Origin: an uncultured Pseudodesulfovibrio sp.
GTDB lineage: Bacteria; Desulfobacterota; Desulfovibrionia; Desulfovibrionales; Desulfovibrionaceae
NCBI RefSeq assembly: GCF_963664965.1
Contig: NZ_OY761823.1
Span: 1,560,001-1,624,000 of the forward strand
DNA: 64,000 nucleotides
Direction: 5' to 3'
Below, piece after piece: positions 1-8,424 of this stretch. How positions within the stretch are numbered: the stretch's first letter is position 1; each line of letters starts with the position of its first letter. The notes under the pieces were generated by a model. The model did not search any database. It was not told the origin of the DNA and saw nothing but the letters and a program-made list of their open reading frames with translations. Both the position numbers and the translations under genes were made by a program.

Positions 1-601
1 GGACTCCGGTAATCATCTTGCGGGCCATGGTGGAGTCGTCGGCCACAAGCGCCTTGACTTCGCGCTGCTTGATTTCCTGCTTGATGGCTTCCGGCGGTTC
101 CTGAACGGGAACTTCGTCCGGGTTGAGGTCCCGGCAGATTTTTTCCATGTCCAGAACAAAGACAATGCGGTTGGAAAACTTGATCACGCCTGTAATGGAA
201 TTGACCGTGAGGGACGAGACATACCCGGTGGGTGCCTCTACTTCACTCCAGTTGATGCGGTGGATGCGTGTGACGCCTGAAACGAGAAATGCGCTTTTTG
301 TCCGGTTGAATTCCGTTACGATAACCTTGGGGACTTCATTTTCTTTTCTGTTTTTTCCGAGCCATCCGGCCAGATCGACCAGCGGGATGATTTCGTCCCG
401 GAGATTGAACGCGCCAAGCACTGCGGGATGTGATGCCTCGGGCATGTCCGTCAGTTCGGGCATCTGGATGATTTCGAGCACCTTGGCGACATTGATGCCG
501 AAGTACCCTCTGTAGTCTGCGTCTACCCGGTCTTCATCAAGATAGAATTCAACGATTTCGAGTTCGTTGGTGCCGGATTCCAGCAGTATATTGGTTTCCA
601 T
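1..601 (-). CDS. cheV: Chemotaxis coupling protein CheV (3' end outside window)
   Basis: The minus-strand frame opens at an ATG at 601 (METNILLESG) and stays open to the window edge. About 165 residues match a CheW-like domain, with the typical stretches VAKVLEIIQMP, LGAFNLRDEIIPLVDL and the final segment around FSNRIVFVLDMEKI. After a short charged linker, a receiver domain begins (VKALVADDSTMARKMI), showing the paired acidic residues of the phosphorylation pocket. CheW plus receiver is the CheV layout; CheV couples chemoreceptors to CheA and is modulated by phosphorylation. The phosphoacceptor aspartate itself lies beyond the window. No other chemotaxis gene is adjacent here. Confidence 0.9.
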   Translation of the reverse strand, partial: METNILLESGTNELEIVEFYLDEDRVDADYRGYFGINVAKVLEIIQMPELTDMPEASHPAVLGAFNLRDEIIPLVDLAGWLGKNRKENEVPKVIVTEFNRTKSAFLVSGVTRIHRINWSEVEAPTGYVSSLTVNSITGVIKFSNRIVFVLDMEKICRDLNPDEVPVQEPPEAIKQEIKQREVKALVADDSTMARKMITGV

Positions 602-721
602 GGGGAGTTTCTCCAGTACGGTTCTCGTCAATCAGCGGCTAGTCATGATCTTTATATATATACCAATGACTTTGCCCCTTGCAAGCCTGATGAGGGGGGT
701 GAAGTGAAATAATAACGGCTA

Positions 722-2083
722 TCAGTTCTCGTTTTCCCCGATACCGTATTTCTTGATTTTGTAATGGATGGCCCTGCGGCTGATTCCGAGTTCGTCCGCA
801 GCATCTTTCTTGATGCCGTTGCAGTGGGCGAGGGCGGCGATAATGGTGTTCTTTTCGTTTTCCTCAAGCGACATCGGAAGGGCCGTTGCAGCAGGCGAAT
901 CTGCTGAAGGCGGGTCGAGTTGCAGGTCTTCCGCCTTGATGATGTCATTGTCGCAGAAGACGAGTGCCGCTTCTATGGCGTGTTTCAGTTCCCTGACATT
1001 ACCGGGCCACGGGTGGCTTGTGAGCCTGTCCATGGCTTCCGGGCTGATCGATACGATAGCTCGCCCCTGTTCCCGGCACATCCGGGCCGTGAATTTTTCG
1101 GCCAGCAGCGGGATGTCTTCGACCCGGTTGCGGAGCGGCGGAATGGTCAGGGTCACGATCTTGAGGCGGTAATACAGGTCTTCCCGAAACTGTCCGTCGC
1201 GCACCTTGTCGGCCAGATTCGCGTTGGTGGCGGCTATCACGCGGCAGGACACAGTGCGCTCCTTGGTGTCGCCGACCCGTCGGATGGTGCCTTCCTGTAG
1301 AAATCGCAGCAGTCGGGTTTGCATTTCCGTTGAAATATTGCCTATTTCATCAAGAAACAGTGTGCCGCCGTCAGCCTCTTCAATGAGGCCTTTCTTGTCT
1401 TTTACCGCGTGGGTGAACGATCCCTTGACGTGGCCGAAGAGTTCGCTTTCAAGCAGGGTGGGCTGGGTCGAGCCGCAGTCCACGACAGTGAAAGGGCCAT
1501 CGGCACGCGGGCTGTTGTCGTGCAGCAGGCGGGCGGCTTTTTCCTTGCCTGTGCCGGACTCGCCCAGCAACAGAATGCCTGCCGACGAGCGGGCCGCCCG
1601 TTCAAGACGATCCAGGAATGTCCGCATGGCCGGGGCTTCACCGCCCCATATCTCATCCTTTGTGGTGGTCGCTTTCGGAGTGACGGCCGGTTGCTCCTTG
1701 GAGATCTCCAGAACGGTCCGAATGCGCCGTACCAGTTCCTTGCCGTCAAAGGGCTTAGTCAGATAGCCTGCTGCGCCTGACTGGATGGAGTCGACTGCGT
1801 CAGGGATGGTGCCGTGGGCCGTGAGCATGATGATCGGGATGTGCGGCCAGTTTTCGAGCACTTCCCGAAGCAGCCCCTGTCCGCCCATACCGGGCATTTT
1901 CACGTCCGAGACGATGCAGTCGACCGCCTCGTCCGCGAGCATTTCGAGCGCGGTTTCCGCCCGGTCTGCCAGCAGCGGCTTCAGTCCTGAGGAAAGCAGC
2001 CGAGCTTCAAGCACCTGAAGTATGTTGTCGTCATCGTCCACGACAAGGACGGTGGGAATGGATATCGTCTTGCTCATGGTCAT
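722..2083 (-). CDS. Sigma-54 dependent response regulator, NtrC family (GlrR/QseF-like)
   Basis: A 453-residue regulator with three parts: a receiver (DDDDN near residue 17, phosphoacceptor D60 in VSDVKMP), an AAA+ sigma-54 activation domain with Walker A GESGTGKE (about 174-181) and Walker B LFLDEIG (about 243-249), and a C-terminal Fis-type helix-turn-helix ending in RRAIHYKIKKYGI. The sigma-54 contact loop reads GSFTHA (about 221-226) instead of the usual GAFTGA. The ATG at 2083 overlaps the stop of the upstream kinase by four bases (ATGA), which favours it over a longer frame beginning at 2152; an ATG at 2077 is also possible. It pairs with the kinase at 2080-3504. Receiver plus AAA+ plus Fis next to a HAMP kinase recalls GlrK/GlrR; the target genes are unknown. 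Confidence 0.93.
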   Translation of the reverse strand: MTMSKTISIPTVLVVDDDDNILQVLEARLLSSGLKPLLADRAETALEMLADEAVDCIVSDVKMPGMGGQGLLREVLENWPHIPIIMLTAHGTIPDAVDSIQSGAAGYLTKPFDGKELVRRIRTVLEISKEQPAVTPKATTTKDEIWGGEAPAMRTFLDRLERAARSSAGILLLGESGTGKEKAARLLHDNSPRADGPFTVVDCGSTQPTLLESELFGHVKGSFTHAVKDKKGLIEEADGGTLFLDEIGNISTEMQTRLLRFLQEGTIRRVGDTKERTVSCRVIAATNANLADKVRDGQFREDLYYRLKIVTLTIPPLRNRVEDIPLLAEKFTARMCREQGRAIVSISPEAMDRLTSHPWPGNVRELKHAIEAALVFCDNDIIKAEDLQLDPPSADSPAATALPMSLEENEKNTIIAALAHCNGIKKDAADELGISRRAIHYKIKKYGIGENEN

Positions 2084-3504
2084 CTCATAGCGTTGTTCGC
2101 GGGCAGGGAAAAGCAGAAAGTTGAGCCGTGGTCCGGAGTGCTTTCGATCCACAGCCGTCCATTGTGGCCGTCCACGATGCGTTTGGCAATGGACAGGCCC
2201 AGCCCTGCACCGTCCACGCTTTCACGCACACCGGGTTCCCGGTAGTATTTGTGAAAGATGCGGTCGTGTTCCTCTTCGGGGATGCCGGGGCCGTTGTCGT
2301 GAACACAAAAGGTTACAGCGGTTTCATCAGCCGAGACAGACGCTTCGACCGTGGTGCCGTCTGGAGAAAACTTGATGGCATTGCCGATGAGATTCAGCAG
2401 CACCTGCTGGATGTGTCCCGGATCGCAGGTCAGCGGCAGCGGAGTCGGGGCCTGTCTGTAATGCAGGGTGATCCGCTTGGCTTCGGCGGCAGGCTGCAAT
2501 CGTTCCAAGGTCGAGGCGACGAGTGCGGAGGCGTCGACCTGCTCCGGCGACAGTTGCAGCTCTTCCGAATCCATGCGGGAAACGGTCATGAGCCGGGAAA
2601 GTAGTTCGGACAGGCGCACGGTTTCCTTTTCCGCGATGGACAGAAAGTGCTGCTGCTTTTCGTTTACTTCCCCGAACGCGCCGGAACCGATGAGGTCCAC
2701 GGCTTCACGGATGCTGGTCAAGGGGGTGCGGATTTCATGGCTGAGCATGGCCACGAAATCGGAGCGCATGGCTTCTTCCCTTCGCAGTCGTGCGGCCATG
2801 GCGTTGAAAGCGAGGGCGAGTTCCCCGAGTTCGTCGCCGGAAAGGACACGCACGTCGCGAGGCGGTGCGCCGGTGCCCAGTTCCCGGATGCCGCGGCGTA
2901 CCTCGCCCAGTGACCGGTTGAGCAGAAAGGCGAGCGTGAGGCTGCCGCCGATTCCGAGCGTGAGACAGGCGATAAGGCCATACAGGCCGATGTCTGCCGC
3001 CCGCTGTCCGTCGTTGTGGAGCGCGGTCAGATCGATTTCCATGTCCGCCTGATTGTCGAGCAGGCTTTGTTCGAGGATGTTGGTCCACTCAAGGATGGTC
3101 AGGTCCGGGCTCAGGCGGTCATTTCCGCTTTTGTCCGGGTCGAGGGTTATTTCAAATTCCCTGTTCAGCTCTTCCCATTCTTCGGTGTATCCCGGATGCT
3201 TTTCCAGTGTTTCATTGAGGATTTCACCGAAACGGGTCAGGTCTTCGATAATGAAGGTGACGGCCTCTTCATTGCCCATGATGCGGTAGCGGCGGATGTT
3301 GTCCTGTATGCTGTAAAGTCGCTCCAGCATGCGCTGGATGGCCGAGTCTATGTCGTGGTTGACAGTGGCTATGCGGTTCGAGACTTCGGCGTCGCGCTGA
3401 ACTTGATGGAGGAGGTATGCTGTCGTGGCAAAGAAGACCGCTGTGAGCATGCCTGTCCAGATGAGCAGCTTGGCGGCGATATTCAATTTGCGGATCAAGG
3501 GCAT
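2080..3504 (-). CDS. Membrane sensor histidine kinase with HAMP domain
   Basis: A 474-residue kinase. Transmembrane helix 1 is at about residues 10-32 and helix 2 at about 172-195, enclosing a roughly 140-residue helical periplasmic region that is probably a four-helix sensor bundle. A HAMP linker follows, then a HisKA box MLSHEIRTPLTSI with the phosphoacceptor H256. The HATPase has the N box NLIGNAIKFSP, the G1 box DNGPGIP and the G2 box GAGLGLSIAKRI. It is the first gene of a pair with the NtrC-type regulator, which begins inside its stop codon (translational coupling). The ligand cannot be read from the sequence. The domain order matches GlrK/QseE-type kinases. Confidence 0.93.
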   Translation of the reverse strand: MPLIRKLNIAAKLLIWTGMLTAVFFATTAYLLHQVQRDAEVSNRIATVNHDIDSAIQRMLERLYSIQDNIRRYRIMGNEEAVTFIIEDLTRFGEILNETLEKHPGYTEEWEELNREFEITLDPDKSGNDRLSPDLTILEWTNILEQSLLDNQADMEIDLTALHNDGQRAADIGLYGLIACLTLGIGGSLTLAFLLNRSLGEVRRGIRELGTGAPPRDVRVLSGDELGELALAFNAMAARLRREEAMRSDFVAMLSHEIRTPLTSIREAVDLIGSGAFGEVNEKQQHFLSIAEKETVRLSELLSRLMTVSRMDSEELQLSPEQVDASALVASTLERLQPAAEAKRITLHYRQAPTPLPLTCDPGHIQQVLLNLIGNAIKFSPDGTTVEASVSADETAVTFCVHDNGPGIPEEEHDRIFHKYYREPGVRESVDGAGLGLSIAKRIVDGHNGRLWIESTPDHGSTFCFSLPANNAMR

Positions 3505-3542
3505 GAGTGTTGTTTAGCCTCTTTCTGTGTAAACGGCAAAGA

Positions 3543-3582
3543 CCGCTTGTCTGTCACAATGGGAAATCGTGACAGAAAGCGG
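3543..3582 (-). terminator. Strong hairpin between acylphosphatase-like gene and kinase
   Basis: An inverted repeat of about 14 pairs (CCGCTTGTCTGTCAC against GTGACAGAAAGCGG) has a ten-base loop. In the minus direction it lies just downstream of the gene at 3612-3884 and upstream of the kinase operon. The U-tract after it is short (CTTTG), so it may be a weak terminator or a transcript end stabiliser. Confidence 0.45.
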
Positions 3583-3611
3583 CCCCATTCATTGTTTTTG
3601 CGGAGAGACTG

Positions 3612-3884
3612 CTAGCCGCGGACCTCGAAATGCTCATGTACTTTGTCGTAGTCCATGGCGTTGCAACTGACGCTCTTGAGATCGGGAACCGGGGACTCCG
3701 CTTTCAGTTTTTCGCGGAATGCGCTGTAGTCCTCCACGCTTCCCTGAATCAGGATTTCGGCTTTCTGGTCGGCGATGTTGCGGACCCAGCCATTCAGGCC
3801 GAGTTGTTGGGCGGTGCTCAGAACCCATGACTGGAACTTGCCGCCGGTGACCTTTCCTTCGATAATGCAGGTATAACTCTTCAT
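3612..3884 (-). CDS. Acylphosphatase-like protein lacking the catalytic arginine
   Basis: A 90-residue protein with the size and fold signature of acylphosphatases: EGKVTGG near residues 9-15, then the well kept block LGLNGWVRNIAD, then a beta-rich second half. Acylphosphatases hydrolyse carboxyl-phosphate bonds in small molecules such as acetyl phosphate. The family's phosphate-binding arginine in the G-V-x-F-R loop is replaced here: the segment reads GGKFQSW, with Q18 at the arginine position. The catalytic asparagine (N36 in VRN) is kept. The gene is monocistronic, with a hairpin downstream. Family membership is well supported; enzyme activity is doubtful. Confidence 0.75.
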   Translation of the reverse strand: MKSYTCIIEGKVTGGKFQSWVLSTAQQLGLNGWVRNIADQKAEILIQGSVEDYSAFREKLKAESPVPDLKSVSCNAMDYDKVHEHFEVRG

Positions 3885-4086
3885 ATGACCACCTCCGTAT
3901 GAGTAAGAATTTCCACTATTAACTCAACCATACGTAAAAAACGCCGTTGTGAAAAGGGGGCTCGTAAAAAAACGTGTCATCGGGTGTTGCCCGGGAGGCA
4001 TGATTTTCAGTTGAGATTCTTCTGCGTCCGCTGTATACGGGTGATCTGCTCTGACTGCTTCATGACCGTGAAGCAGGTATATTCCC

Positions 4087-4701
4087 ATGCGTCGTTTTCT
4101 GTTCTCATTTTTGCTGTTGGCGTTCTGTGCGTTTCCCGCGCAGGCTGCCCTGCCTTATTACAATGCCGATCTTGGTTACACCATCTGGCTTGCCGAGGGA
4201 TGGACTGAGGTCCCGAATGCCGACCTTTCACGTTTTGACGGCTTTCGAGACGGTGTGTCTGCCTACATGACCGGGTGGGAAGCCGGGTACGTGATGACCG
4301 GAGAGACGCAGGCGGAACTGCTTGTGTCGGAGTTGCACGGACGTGTAATATCCAAGCAGGGTATTGCCAATTTCAACAGGTTTGTTGTCCGGGAGCTGAA
4401 AAAGGCGTCCCGGAAAGCAGGGCGTGAAGGATGCGCCCGTTTGCACAGTGCCCGTTTTGACTCGCAAAGGAATTTTCTGCGTCTGGAAATGGACTCGACC
4501 ATGTGCGGCGATGAAGCCGTGACCTCGGTTGTTTACATTGTCTACACCAGTACCGGCATGCTCAAGTTTACCGGCCTCGCTCAGGCGGGGGACACTGACG
4601 CTGTTCGGGCCATTGATGCGGCCGTGGCAACATTGTATCTGGATTATGGCCTGCGTCAGGAGTGCGAACCCAAAGAGGTTTCTCTGGTGCGGTCCTTTTG
4701 A
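4087..4701 (+). CDS. Secreted protein of unknown function
   Basis: A 204-residue protein beginning with a clear signal peptide (MRRFLFSFLLLAFCAFPAQA, cleavage after AQA), so it is probably periplasmic. The mature part is a mixed alpha/beta domain of about 180 residues with four cysteines (two near the middle, around EGCARL and TMCGDE) that could form a disulfide. No catalytic motif is recognised. It is followed after 131 bases by another small secreted protein on the same strand, and the two may be co-transcribed up to the terminator at 5078. Confidence 0.75.
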   Translation: MRRFLFSFLLLAFCAFPAQAALPYYNADLGYTIWLAEGWTEVPNADLSRFDGFRDGVSAYMTGWEAGYVMTGETQAELLVSELHGRVISKQGIANFNRFVVRELKKASRKAGREGCARLHSARFDSQRNFLRLEMDSTMCGDEAVTSVVYIVYTSTGMLKFTGLAQAGDTDAVRAIDAAVATLYLDYGLRQECEPKEVSLVRSF

Positions 4702-4832
4702 CGGAGTGGGAAAATTCGAGTTTGGCTGTGCATATTTTGTTCGTCTGCCAAAGGCAGAGCGGCCATATGGGGCCGTATGGCGTGCGTTGCAACCGGGCAT
4801 GGCATTTGCTACATGACTGGCAGAGGTTCATC

Positions 4833-5060
4833 GTGAAGATATTCGTCTTTTTTCTCGTATTCGCTTTAGGCGCACTCCCCGTATCGGCCGGTTTCTTTCC
4901 TGATTCCGGTGGGTTTGTTCAGCTTGCCTCGGCTCAGGGCGGGCAATCGAAAAAGAAGCCTTCGTCCGGCAAGGTGGTCATCCGCGGCAAGGGCGGCAAG
5001 GTGACCGGCGTGGTTCAGCAGCCAGACGGCAGAAAAAAGAACGATCAGAAAAAGAAATAG
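4833..5060 (+). CDS. Small secreted lysine-rich protein
   Basis: The frame is open further upstream, but the GTG at 4833 is chosen because a CAGAGG ribosome site lies seven bases before it and the product then begins with a signal peptide (VKIFVFFLVFALGALPVSAG). The full product is about 75 residues. The mature end is low-complexity and strongly basic (QSKKKPSSGKVVIRGKGGK ... KKNDQKKK). A basic tail like this could bind the cell wall, lipopolysaccharide or nucleic acid, but no family is recognised. A strong terminator begins 18 bases after the stop. Confidence 0.6.
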   Translation: MKIFVFFLVFALGALPVSAGFFPDSGGFVQLASAQGGQSKKKPSSGKVVIRGKGGKVTGVVQQPDGRKKNDQKKK

Positions 5061-5077
5061 TCGTAAGATATGACAAA

Positions 5078-5112
5078 GCCCCCGAGACCATGCGGTTTCG
5101 GGGGCTTTTTTT
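5078..5112. terminator. Bidirectional rho-independent terminator
   Basis: A 12-pair stem (GCCCCCGAGACC against GGTTTCGGGGGC, one G-U type mismatch, loop ATGC) is followed by eight T on the plus strand, with A-rich sequence before it. It lies between the plus-strand gene ending at 5060 and the minus-strand gene ending at 5125, so it can serve both. Confidence 0.9.
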
Positions 5113-5124
5113 TGTCCTGAAAAG

Positions 5125-5628
5125 CTATTGTTTGGTGTTGCAGGCCGGGGTGCCCGGATCGGTGCCGCTCTCAACGAGCTTGGCGCGGTACTCCTTGACT
5201 TCGTCGAGGGAATTCCATCCGTCGTACATTTCCAGCCATCCGTTGAAATTCATGTACTCTTCGTCCAGATGCTGCTCATGCATCTTGAGCCAGACATTGA
5301 AGATGTACATTTCAACCTTGAAAGTGGAGTTGTCAAAGACCTGCGGCAAAATAGTGGATTCGTATTTCTGGCCGTCAAGGCGGGCACCGACGTAGGCGCA
5401 GACGTTTTCCTGTGAACGCTTGTAGTCGGTCACGGCGTTGTTCACGAGATCGGCGAGCCTGTGCAGCTCGGGATGATCCTCGTGAATCTGGTCCAGAACC
5501 TCTTCCGGGATCTCGATCCACAGTCCGTCATTTTTTTCGACGACGAAGTAGAATCGGAGCCACTGGTCGAATTGAAATATTTCAAGGGCATCCTTGACCG
5601 CGTTTTTGATGCTGACGCTGCGTATCAT
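5125..5628 (-). CDS. Conserved-looking cytosolic protein of unknown function
   Basis: The ATG at 5628 is chosen because AAGGACAG sits about six bases upstream and the product then starts MIRSVSIKNAVKDALEIF; the upstream in-frame stretch is poor in protein-like composition. The 167-residue product is acidic, rich in aromatic residues and mostly helical, with no signal peptide or membrane helix. It resembles no enzyme family I recognise. It is monocistronic and shares the terminator at 5078-5112 with the opposite gene. Confidence 0.7.
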   Translation of the reverse strand: MIRSVSIKNAVKDALEIFQFDQWLRFYFVVEKNDGLWIEIPEEVLDQIHEDHPELHRLADLVNNAVTDYKRSQENVCAYVGARLDGQKYESTILPQVFDNSTFKVEMYIFNVWLKMHEQHLDEEYMNFNGWLEMYDGWNSLDEVKEYRAKLVESGTDPGTPACNTKQ

Positions 5629-5803
5629 TATAACTGTCCTTTCTCTTGATTGTCGTTGGACAGGGAATATGGTCATCCTGAGAAGGGGAGTCAAGTGAAA
5701 AATACACAGGTGCAGGGCTGGACAAAGCCGATGGAGTTGGTATATGAAGTGCGGCTCGCAAGAAAGAAAAGCCCCACAGGGCCGAAATATCAAGGAGACC
5801 ATT

Positions 5804-5911
5804 ATGGCACGTCACAAGAAGCACGAACGCAAGAAAGAACTCGATCGCAAACGCCATCGTCGCAAAAAAGCCATCAAGGCCGCGATCAAGGAAGCCAAAG
5901 CCAGCAAATAG
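5804..5911 (+). CDS. Very small, extremely basic protein (35 residues)
   Basis: An ATG at 5804 with an ideal ribosome site (CAAGGAGACC at 5791-5800) opens a 35-codon frame to a TAG at 5909. The product begins MARHKKHERKKELDRKRHRR and ends IKEAKASK. More than half of its residues are Lys, Arg or His, and it is predicted to be one long helix. The size and charge recall small ribosome-associated or nucleic-acid-binding proteins, but I do not recognise the family. The gene stands alone, divergent from 5125-5628. The strong Shine-Dalgarno, clean start and third-position bias (AAG, GCC, CGC) support it as a real gene. Confidence 0.75.
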   Translation: MARHKKHERKKELDRKRHRRKKAIKAAIKEAKASK

Positions 5912-6093
5912 TTCATATACGCTGTCCGCAGTGTTGACTTGAGGCGTTCAGGTTCTCGCGCAGTTGATTCGCGTTGAAACTGAATCGTTTTGTGTCGGCG
6001 GTTGGCGTATGTTGAACTGTATGCACCGCGTGCCGAGTTTTTCAAAAAAAACGGGATGCGGGGAATGTAACAACATTTTTAGAGATTTTCGTT

Positions 6094-6420
6094 ATGCCCA
6101 TCTATGAGTATCAATGTCAGGAATGCCAGACCGTTTTCGAAGACTGGCAGTCCGGGTTTGAGGATCGTGAAATGGAATGCCCCGAATGCGGCGGCAAATC
6201 CAAGCGACTCATTTCTCATTCGTCCTTTCACCTGAAAGGCGGCGGCTGGTATGCCGATGGGTACGGCGGAAAGAAATCCGGCAGCGCTCCGGGTGAGGCT
6301 GCATCGCCCGCCAAGCCAGAAAGCGTCTGTCCCGCAAAAGCGGAATCAGGCAGTACGGAAGCGGCTCCTGCCGCGAAGTCAGGATCTTCGGACTCAGCGT
6401 CCGCAGGTTCCGCATCCTAA
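6094..6420 (+). CDS. FmdB-type zinc ribbon protein
   Basis: A 108-residue protein that starts MPIYEYQCQECQTVFEDWQ and carries two CxxC knuckles (C8/C11 and C29/C32), the signature of the FmdB/CxxC_CxxC_SSSS family of putative regulators. The N-terminal 60 residues form the zinc ribbon. The C-terminal 45 residues are low-complexity Ala/Ser/Pro/Lys, as is common in this family. Its target is unknown. It is followed directly by a terminator and then purB. Confidence 0.88.
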   Translation: MPIYEYQCQECQTVFEDWQSGFEDREMECPECGGKSKRLISHSSFHLKGGGWYADGYGGKKSGSAPGEAASPAKPESVCPAKAESGSTEAAPAAKSGSSDSASAGSAS

Positions 6421-6434
6421 GTGAAGCGGAAAAA

Positions 6435-6457
6435 GGCAGCCACGGCTGCCTTTTTTT
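6435..6457 (+). terminator. Rho-independent terminator after the FmdB gene
   Basis: The stem GGCAGCC/GGCTGCC is followed by seven T. It sits between the FmdB gene stop and the purB ribosome site, separating the two units. Confidence 0.85.
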
Positions 6458-6501
6458 ATGGTAGTGATTCACACATCCAATTCTTTACCGAGAGAGAGAA
6501 C

Positions 6502-7800
6502 ATGCTTGAGAGATATTCCCGACCTGAGATGAGAGAGTTGTGGACCTTGGAAAACAAGTTCCGGGTCTGGCTGGAAGTCGAACTGGCCGTTACCAAGGGC
6601 TGGACTGAAATGGGTGAAGTGCCCCGGGAAGCCTGTGATGAAATCCATGAAAAGGCGGACTTCGAGCTCGACCGCATTCTCGAAATCGAAGAAACCACCA
6701 AACATGATGTCATCGCTTTTCTGACTGCCGTAGAGGAAAAGGTCGGGCCGAATTCCCGATACATCCACCTCGGCTGTACTTCCTCGGACATCGTGGATAC
6801 CGCAAACGGCGTCCTGCTTACTCGTGCCGGAGCCATCGTTGCCGAGGGCATCGACCGCATCCTTGCAGTGCTCAAGGACAAGGCGTTCACCCACAAGGGC
6901 CTGATCTGCATGGGCCGCACGCACGGCATCCATGCCGAGCCCACTACCTATGGACTCAAGTTCGCCGGTTTTTACGCCGAGTTCATGCGCCACAAGGAAC
7001 GTTTTGAAGCTGCCCGCGAGAATATCCGTGTCGGCAAGCTCTCCGGCGCAGTCGGGACGTTTGCACACCTCAGCCCCGAGCTTGAGGAACGTGCTTGCGC
7101 CATCCTTGGCCTCAAGGCTGATCCGCACTCCACCCAGATCGTGCAGCGTGACCGCTATGCCCAGTTCTTCACTTCCCTTGCCATGCTGGCGGGCGGCATC
7201 GAACGTCTCGGTCTGGAGCTTCGCCATCTGCAACGCACCGAAGTGCTGGAAGTGGAAGAAGGCTTCACCAAGGGGCAGAAAGGCTCCTCGGCCATGCCGC
7301 ACAAGAAGAACCCCATTTCCGCTGAAAATCTCTGCGGCCTTGCACGTGTCATCCGCTCCAATTCTCTGGCAGCCATGGAAAATCAGGCTCTCTGGCATGA
7401 GCGCGACATCAGCCACTCCTCTGTGGAACGTGTCATCATGCCCGACACCACCGCGCTGATCGATTACATGCTGCACCGCATGTCCGGTGTGCTTGAACGC
7501 CTCGTGGTCAAGGAAGACAATATTCAGCGGAACCTGATGGGTTCCTTCGGGCTGTTCTACTCACAGCGGATTCTCAACAAGCTGATCGCAACCGGCCTCA
7601 AGAGGCAGGCTGCTTATGAAATGGTACAGAAAGTAGCCATGCGCTGCTGGGAAGGGCGAGTGCAGTTCGAGGACGAAATTCGCAAAGATGAAGAAGTAAA
7701 TAAACATCTTGCGGCTAACGACCTTGACGAAGCCTTCGACCCCTCGTATTACAAACGATATGAAGACGTTGTTTTTGGTCGCGTCTTTGAGGGAAAATAA
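6502..7800 (+). CDS. purB: Adenylosuccinate lyase
   Basis: A 432-residue member of the fumarase/aspartase superfamily. It cleaves SAICAR to AICAR and adenylosuccinate to AMP in purine synthesis. The family signature GSSAMPHKKNP lies at about residues 261-271, with the catalytic histidine region MGRTHG and the TSSDIVDT loop present. The start at 6502 (MLERYSRPEMRELW) is the usual beginning of the family and has an AGAGAGA purine tract before it; the frame upstream runs through the terminator and is not coding. The pyrE start codon follows its TAA without a gap. Confidence 0.97.
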   Translation: MLERYSRPEMRELWTLENKFRVWLEVELAVTKGWTEMGEVPREACDEIHEKADFELDRILEIEETTKHDVIAFLTAVEEKVGPNSRYIHLGCTSSDIVDTANGVLLTRAGAIVAEGIDRILAVLKDKAFTHKGLICMGRTHGIHAEPTTYGLKFAGFYAEFMRHKERFEAARENIRVGKLSGAVGTFAHLSPELEERACAILGLKADPHSTQIVQRDRYAQFFTSLAMLAGGIERLGLELRHLQRTEVLEVEEGFTKGQKGSSAMPHKKNPISAENLCGLARVIRSNSLAAMENQALWHERDISHSSVERVIMPDTTALIDYMLHRMSGVLERLVVKEDNIQRNLMGSFGLFYSQRILNKLIATGLKRQAAYEMVQKVAMRCWEGRVQFEDEIRKDEEVNKHLAANDLDEAFDPSYYKRYEDVVFGRVFEGK

Positions 7801-8361
7801 ATGAACGAATTGAAAATCAAACTTGCCAGACTGCTTCTTGAACTCTCTTACCGCGAAGGGGATTTCACCCTGACCTCGGGCAAGAAGAGTGAGTATTACT
7901 TTGATTGCAAGCAGACTGCCCTGCATGCCGAAGGGAGCTATCTCATCGGTCGCCTGTTTGTCGAAATGCTGAAGGATTTCGACGCCAAAGGCGTGGGCGG
8001 AATGACTCTTGGAGCAGATCCGCTGGTTTCAAGCACAACAGTCGTCTCCCATCTGGAGGGACGGCCCATGCCCGGTTTCATCATCAGGAAGAAATCCAAG
8101 GGGCACGGCACCAACCAGTACCTTGAAGGGCTGGCGAATTTCAGCGAGGGCGACAAGGTCGTGCTGCTGGAAGACGTGTGCACGACCGGTGGAACGCTGA
8201 TTACGGCGGCCGAACGCGTGCGGGACGCAGGCCTCGAAATCGTCGGTGTTTTGGCGGTTCTGGATCGTGAAGAAGGCGGACGGGAGAACCTGAAAAACGC
8301 GGGTCTGGAACTCAGTTCCATTTTCACCCGTCAGGAGCTTCTGGCCGCAGGCAGGAAATAG
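7801..8361 (+). CDS. pyrE: Orotate phosphoribosyltransferase
   Basis: A 186-residue enzyme that transfers phosphoribose from PRPP to orotate, making OMP. The PRPP-binding motif VVLLEDVCTTGGTL is at about residues 118-131, and the substrate loop region KKSKGHGTNQ is present. Its ATG directly follows the purB TAA, so the two are translationally coupled. Pairing of purB with pyrE joins purine and pyrimidine synthesis in one unit. Confidence 0.97.
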   Translation: MNELKIKLARLLLELSYREGDFTLTSGKKSEYYFDCKQTALHAEGSYLIGRLFVEMLKDFDAKGVGGMTLGADPLVSSTTVVSHLEGRPMPGFIIRKKSKGHGTNQYLEGLANFSEGDKVVLLEDVCTTGGTLITAAERVRDAGLEIVGVLAVLDREEGGRENLKNAGLELSSIFTRQELLAAGRK

Positions 8362-8424
8362 CTCGCCGGGGGACGGCGGGAAATTCGGGTAGGAATCGAG
8401 GACAAGGAGTTGTTGAAGGACCTC

